NCBI GenBank assembly: GCA_964426305.1
Contig: CAYRPO010000033.1
Coordinates: 1 to 10,419, forward strand
DNA length: 10,419 nucleotides
Source: CAYRPO01 sp964426305
GTDB taxonomy: Bacteria; Patescibacteriota; Saccharimonadia; Saccharimonadales; CAIOMD01
Direction: 5' to 3'
The notes below the pieces were generated by a model. It was not told the DNA's origin. It did not search any database and saw only the letters and a program-made list of their open reading frames with translations. The first letter of the stretch is position 1; each line of letters opens with the position of its first letter. Positions 7,787 through 10,419 of this stretch are shown here, piece by piece. A program made the position numbers and the translations under genes.

Positions 7787-7796
7787 GTAGCTCATT

Positions 7797-8096
7797 ATGG
7801 CATACCAAGAGACCGATGATCGTTGGCAGTCAAAAGCCGAATGTCGCAGTGCAGATGCGATGCTATTTTTTTCACCAGACGAAGAACGTGGTGCCGCAAA
7901 AGCCGCTCGTGCACGAGTAGCAAAACAAATCTGCAACATGTGTCCTGTTCTGAAACAATGCCGAGACGATGCGATCAGTCGTGCAGAGCCGTATGGCGTT
8001 TGGGGTGGCATGTCCGAAGACGAACGCAAGCCATTTATCGACAGAATCAAGCATCAACGTCAAGCCGCAAGTACGCTCCGCCGCGGCGATTGCTAG
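7797..8096 (+). CDS. WhiB-like (Wbl) iron-sulfur transcriptional regulator
   Basis: 99 residues, the usual size of Wbl proteins. The four [4Fe-4S] cysteines are C16, C46, C49 and C55 (CNMCPVLKQC, 46-55), with family spacing C-x29-C-x2-C-x5-C. The sigma-factor-binding turn GVWGG (67-71) is followed by MSEDER, and a basic C-terminal tail (83-96, with KHQRQ and RR) could contact DNA. LFFSPDE (23-29) is also typical. Wbl proteins bind region 4 of the principal sigma factor and respond to redox signals or NO. They are regarded as characteristic of Actinobacteria and their phages. This is the only plus-strand gene in the window and stands alone, convergent with the small gene at 8140-8607 (43-base gap, no hairpin seen). 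Which Wbl class it belongs to cannot be told. Confidence 0.95.
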   Translation: MAYQETDDRWQSKAECRSADAMLFFSPDEERGAAKAARARVAKQICNMCPVLKQCRDDAISRAEPYGVWGGMSEDERKPFIDRIKHQRQAASTLRRGDC

Positions 8097-8139
8097 AAAC
8101 CGACCAGAAGAAATCGCAAGCTAAGTAGTCCAACCAAAC

Positions 8140-8607
8140 CTAAATATCGTTAACCGATCCGACTGGTCGTATGTTGTCGACTACGTAGCTGCCGTCACGA
8201 AAACCATACACGACAGTGTGTTGCGTACTAAAAAAGTCGCCGTCTTGTTTGCGGTATTGCAGCTCGCATTGCGCCGAGTTTTGTTGCGCAAACTTTTGTC
8301 CGCTGTACAGTCTGTGTTCTCGCGCTTCACCTGGACGCAAAAAATCATCGAGCTCAACTGTCCCACCGAACAACAGTATTTTATCGACAAATACTTCTAC
8401 ATTCGACTCATTTTTGATCACAGCCGATACGTCGATGTTGTCGCCCCGCATGGCAGTTTCGGCACGTATAACCACCACCCTGGGAATCTGTTTAGTGACA
8501 CCGGCAGGTGCCTGCTGACTTGCTGATTCGTTGCCGGATGGCGGCGTAGTAGTCTGAAAAACAGGCTTACCACTTAAAAAGCGTCCTAATCCGTCTGCAA
8601 ATCCCAT
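8140..8607 (-). CDS. Hypothetical protein, probably a beta-rich domain
   Basis: 155 residues from the ATG at 8605-8607; I do not recognise the family. No signal peptide or membrane segment is seen. Residues 1-40 are Gly/Ser/Thr/Gln-rich and look disordered. The rest alternates short hydrophobic strands (PRVVVIRAE, IDVSAVIKN, VEVFVDKILLFG, HTVVYGF) with polar turns, as in an immunoglobulin-like or similar beta sandwich. One cysteine only (CELQY). An in-frame GTG six bases upstream directly abuts the Shine-Dalgarno and cannot be the start. The gene begins 16 bases after glycyl-tRNA synthetase and is surely co-transcribed with it, but the tie to tRNA charging may be positional only. Confidence 0.82.
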   Translation of the reverse strand: MGFADGLGRFLSGKPVFQTTTPPSGNESASQQAPAGVTKQIPRVVVIRAETAMRGDNIDVSAVIKNESNVEVFVDKILLFGGTVELDDFLRPGEAREHRLYSGQKFAQQNSAQCELQYRKQDGDFFSTQHTVVYGFRDGSYVVDNIRPVGSVNDI

Positions 8608-8613
8608 ATTCAC

Positions 8614-8619
8614 CCTCCT
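8614..8619 (-). promoter_or_regulatory. Strong ribosome-binding site AGGAGG
   Basis: A full AGGAGG lies 6 bases before the ATG at 8605-8607, in the gap after the glycyl-tRNA synthetase stop. It fixes the start of the small hypothetical gene at this ATG and not at the GTG touching the motif. Confidence 0.8.
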
Positions 8620-8623
8620 ATGG

Positions 8624-9913
8624 TTACAGTTGTGCGATACTCACTCGTTTTTGCTCAGTAGTGTCGCGGTCGCGCACCGTTACGGTGCCGTCTTCGAGCG
8701 TGTCAAAGTCGATCACTACACATGCCGGAGTGCCAATCTCGTCTTGGCGACGGTAACGCTTACCGATGTTACCATTGTCATCCCAGGTAACATTGCCATA
8801 TTTCTTTTTCAATGCCGCATATACTTCGCGGGCCTTAGCAACCAGTTCTGGCTTGTTTTTTAACAGTGGCGATACACAAAAACGGTACGGCGCCAAATGT
8901 TCAGGCAGCTTCAGATATATACGCGTGTCGCCGTTCACTTCGTCTTCGGTGTAAGCCTCTGACAGCACTGCCATGATCGCCCGCTCCAAGCCAAATGATG
9001 GCTCAATGACATGCGGTACCAATTTTTCGTTACTCCCCTTCACGATGTAATCCATGCTTTTGCCACTGGCGTTCTGAATGTTCATAAGGTCAAAATTGGT
9101 TCGATACGCAAGCCCCATCAGTTCTTCGCGACCAATTGGAAAATCGTACTCGAAGTCGATTGTTCGTTTGCTGTAGTGTGCACGATCGTTTTCAGGCACT
9201 TCCAGTTCGTGCACATTTGCCTTTGACAGTCCAAGGGCGTCAAACCATTCATGAACCAACGCAATCCACATCTCGAACGCTTCTTCCCACTTGTCCGGGT
9301 GCACAAAATACTCGATTTCCATCTGTTCAAATTCACGGCTGCGGAACACAAAATCACGTGGGCTAATCTCGTTACGAAAGGCCTTGCCCTGCTGTGCCAA
9401 CCCAAAGGGCAAATCGGGGTATACGGTATCGACGACATTCTTGAAATTCGTAAAAATCCCCTGCGCCGTCTCTGGCCGCAAATAACTCACACTCGACTCA
9501 TCGTCAACCGGGCCAACATTGGTTTTAAACATCATATTGAACTGGCGTGGCTCGCCAAATGTTCCTTCTTTTCCGCATGCTGGACATGTGCTGGTATCAA
9601 TTTTGTCTGCACGAAAACGGCCCTTGCAATTCGAGCATTCCACCAGCGGGTCGGTAAACGTGTCAACGTGACCACTGGCTTGCCAGACTTTTTGGTTCAT
9701 CAGTATTGCAGCGTCAACACCGAACATGTCGTCGCGACTTGTCACAAACATGTGCCACCACAGCTGCATAATGTTGCGCTTTAGCATGACGCCCAAGGGG
9801 CCGTAGTCCCAGGTGCCACTCAGGCCTCCGTAGACTTCACTGCCCTGAAATATAAAACCACGGCGCTTTGCCAAGCTCACAATATCGTCAAGTTGTACGT
9901 GTTTTTCTGCCAT
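8624..9913 (-). CDS. glyQS: Glycyl-tRNA synthetase, homodimeric class II type
   Basis: 429 residues from the ATG at 9911-9913. It charges tRNA-Gly with glycine. The class II core is clear: YGGLSGTWDYGPLG (28-41), the zinc-binding insertion with C93, C96, C110 and C113, LRPETAQGIF (145-154), motif 2 FRNEISPRDFVFRSREFEQME (179-199) and motif 3 PSFGLER (305-311). An HGTP-type anticodon-binding domain fills about 340-429 (KRYRRQDEIGTPACVV, 385-400). This is the single-chain alpha2 enzyme, not the alpha/beta form of E. coli. An upstream in-frame ATG at 10093 would add 60 residues unlike the family that run through a terminator hairpin, so it is rejected. TATACT lies 9 bases before the start, and GGTGGG (9917-9922) could be a ribosome site or simply lie at the transcript start. 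The small hypothetical gene follows in the same unit. Confidence 0.97.
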   Translation of the reverse strand: MAEKHVQLDDIVSLAKRRGFIFQGSEVYGGLSGTWDYGPLGVMLKRNIMQLWWHMFVTSRDDMFGVDAAILMNQKVWQASGHVDTFTDPLVECSNCKGRFRADKIDTSTCPACGKEGTFGEPRQFNMMFKTNVGPVDDESSVSYLRPETAQGIFTNFKNVVDTVYPDLPFGLAQQGKAFRNEISPRDFVFRSREFEQMEIEYFVHPDKWEEAFEMWIALVHEWFDALGLSKANVHELEVPENDRAHYSKRTIDFEYDFPIGREELMGLAYRTNFDLMNIQNASGKSMDYIVKGSNEKLVPHVIEPSFGLERAIMAVLSEAYTEDEVNGDTRIYLKLPEHLAPYRFCVSPLLKNKPELVAKAREVYAALKKKYGNVTWDDNGNIGKRYRRQDEIGTPACVVIDFDTLEDGTVTVRDRDTTEQKRVSIAQL

Positions 9914-9922
9914 ATGCCCACC

Positions 9923-9928
9923 AGTATA
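9923..9928 (-). promoter_or_regulatory. -10 box of the glycyl-tRNA synthetase promoter
   Basis: Minus-strand TATACT (five of six to TATAAT) lies 9 bases before the ATG and just downstream of the terminator hairpin. No good -35 is visible; the region 17 bases upstream is the terminator's U-tract. The predicted transcript has a leader of only a few bases. Confidence 0.4.
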
Positions 9929-9942
9929 GCCTCTCTGTACGC

Positions 9943-9984
9943 AAAAAAACAGCGTGTGCACGTAATTACACTGCGCTGTTTTTT
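9943..9984. terminator. Intrinsic terminator, usable on both strands
   Basis: ACAGCG (9949-9954) pairs with CGCTGT (9974-9979), with further imperfect pairing (GTG/CAC) inward. Seven A residues precede the stem (9943-9949) and six T residues close it (9979-9984), so either strand yields a hairpin followed by a U-tract. On the minus strand it ends transcription of the zinc-ribbon gene before glycyl-tRNA synthetase. Confidence 0.8.
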
Positions 9985-10018
9985 GGAAAATCTGTAATGG
10001 CACGTCGGCAATGCTGTG

Positions 10019-10053
10019 GTGTGTGGGTGTCGGCCGAGACAACACCCACACAC
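10019..10053. other. 12-bp perfect stem-loop directly after the zinc-ribbon gene
   Basis: GTGTGTGGGTGT (10019-10030) and ACACCCACACAC (10042-10053) are exact reverse complements around an 11-base loop that contains the palindrome CGGCCG. It begins two bases past the stop codon of the zinc-ribbon gene. No U-tract follows on either strand, so alone it is not a classic intrinsic terminator. It may stabilise the 3' end or act together with the U-tract hairpin about 35 bases downstream. Confidence 0.75.
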
Positions 10054-10055
10054 AA

Positions 10056-10406
10056 TCACGGTTCGTGTGCAAGACGCTCGACTTCGGCGACAACGTCGGT
10101 CTGAGGGTCCTCTAGCAACCGAACAAAATCAAGCAGATCGTCGGGCGGAAATGACAGCATGTCTGCAAATTGACGCTGGCGCTCGATGTACTCATCGGGG
10201 ATATGCAGCTGCTCAACATGACAGCCAGCCCCTCTGAGTAGCCGAATGACGTCCTCGGCAGCATGCTTGGTGATCTCCTCTCGACACAACGGGCATCGGA
10301 ATCTGTATGTTGCCCGACCCACCTTGGCCGCAACCACAACACGCACGTCGGCGATTCCGAGATCGACGGTCCCGCAGACGGGACACGTAGCCTTGATGAT
10401 TGTCAT
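10056..10406 (-). CDS. Small zinc-ribbon protein of actinobacterial type
   Basis: 116 residues. Two CxxC knuckles, CPVC (8-11) and CPLC (38-41), about 30 residues apart, suggest one structural zinc. The rest is predicted helical and acidic: KHAAEDVIRLLRGAGC (47-62), then HIPDEYIERQ and PPDDLLDFVRLLED (87-100). From memory, actinobacterial genomes carry small unnamed proteins with the same order (CxxC, CPxC, K-A-VI-LL-G, L-P, DDLLDF); no function is known to me. AAGGA lies 8 bases before the ATG at 10404-10406. GC is about 58% by hand count over 10081-10380, against about 50% in a matched stretch of the neighbouring synthetase gene. It is the only gene here ending in TGA. Two hairpins follow it. 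It could be a transferred gene. Confidence 0.85.
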   Translation of the reverse strand: MTIIKATCPVCGTVDLGIADVRVVVAAKVGRATYRFRCPLCREEITKHAAEDVIRLLRGAGCHVEQLHIPDEYIERQRQFADMLSFPPDDLLDFVRLLEDPQTDVVAEVERLAHEP

Positions 10407-10419
10407 GAGCTTTTTCCTT

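Noticed and set aside
7653..7796. Possible small RNA or tRNA in the divergent gap
   Set aside because: No cloverleaf, no long hairpin and no terminator; only promoter-like boxes and the short dyad are seen.
8101..8169. Inverted repeat CGACCAG / CTGGTCG between the convergent genes
   Set aside because: The 7-bp arms are 55 bases apart with no U-tract; pairing by chance is likely, so it is not called a terminator.
9251..9784. A 177-codon plus-strand open frame
   Set aside because: Antisense to the conserved catalytic core of glycyl-tRNA synthetase; the protein resembles nothing and is a shadow.
9914..10093. 60-residue N-terminal extension of glycyl-tRNA synthetase
   Set aside because: Family proteins begin at MAEKH-like sequence, and the extension reads through a U-tract hairpin and a 12-bp stem-loop.

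Overview
The window reads as a stretch of a small-genome, monoderm-type bacterium of moderate GC (about 50% in a hand-counted 300-base sample of the glycyl-tRNA synthetase gene). It uses the standard code: UGA is never needed inside a reading frame and is used once as a stop. My best guess is Candidatus Saccharibacteria (TM7) or a related Patescibacteria lineage; this is inference. Three proteins look actinobacterial in type: a WhiB-like Fe-S regulator, a two-knuckle zinc-ribbon protein, and a secreted purple-acid-phosphatase-like enzyme. The moderate GC and very compact layout do not look like a typical actinobacterium. Saccharibacteria live on actinobacterial hosts, so exchange is plausible but unproven.

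Layout. Ten protein genes are visible; nine lie on the minus strand and only the WhiB-like gene is on the plus strand. Read in the direction of transcription (high to low coordinates): (a) 10406-10056, a zinc-ribbon protein, followed by a 12-bp hairpin and then a U-tract hairpin; (b) 9913-8140, glycyl-tRNA synthetase plus a small unknown protein; (c) the convergent plus-strand WhiB-like gene at 7797-8096; (d) 7652-5235, RNase HI, a metallo-beta-lactamase-fold hydrolase and an m5U RNA methyltransferase; (e) 5109-3871, a secreted OmpA-like protein with its own promoter; (f) 3769-1, a tightly packed run of a GH1 beta-glucosidase, a membrane-anchored phosphatase and YvcK, the last cut by the window edge. 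No gap between genes exceeds about 145 bases.

How it works together. Units (b) and (d) are housekeeping: tRNA charging, RNA modification and RNA:DNA hybrid removal. Unit (f) joins a sugar hydrolase, an extracytoplasmic phosphatase and a UDP-sugar-binding regulator of carbon flow and wall synthesis, which suggests a role in envelope or carbon scavenging. Genes that start a transcription unit tend to have a -10-like box 6-10 bases before the start codon and no good Shine-Dalgarno, as in leaderless mRNAs. Genes inside units have Shine-Dalgarno motifs. No tRNA, rRNA, CRISPR array, insertion sequence or obvious prophage was seen. I found no convincing new multi-gene system; the most interesting items are the WhiB-like gene with its palindromic promoter, the leaderless pattern, the zinc-ribbon gene with its tandem hairpins, and the OmpA-like secreted protein.
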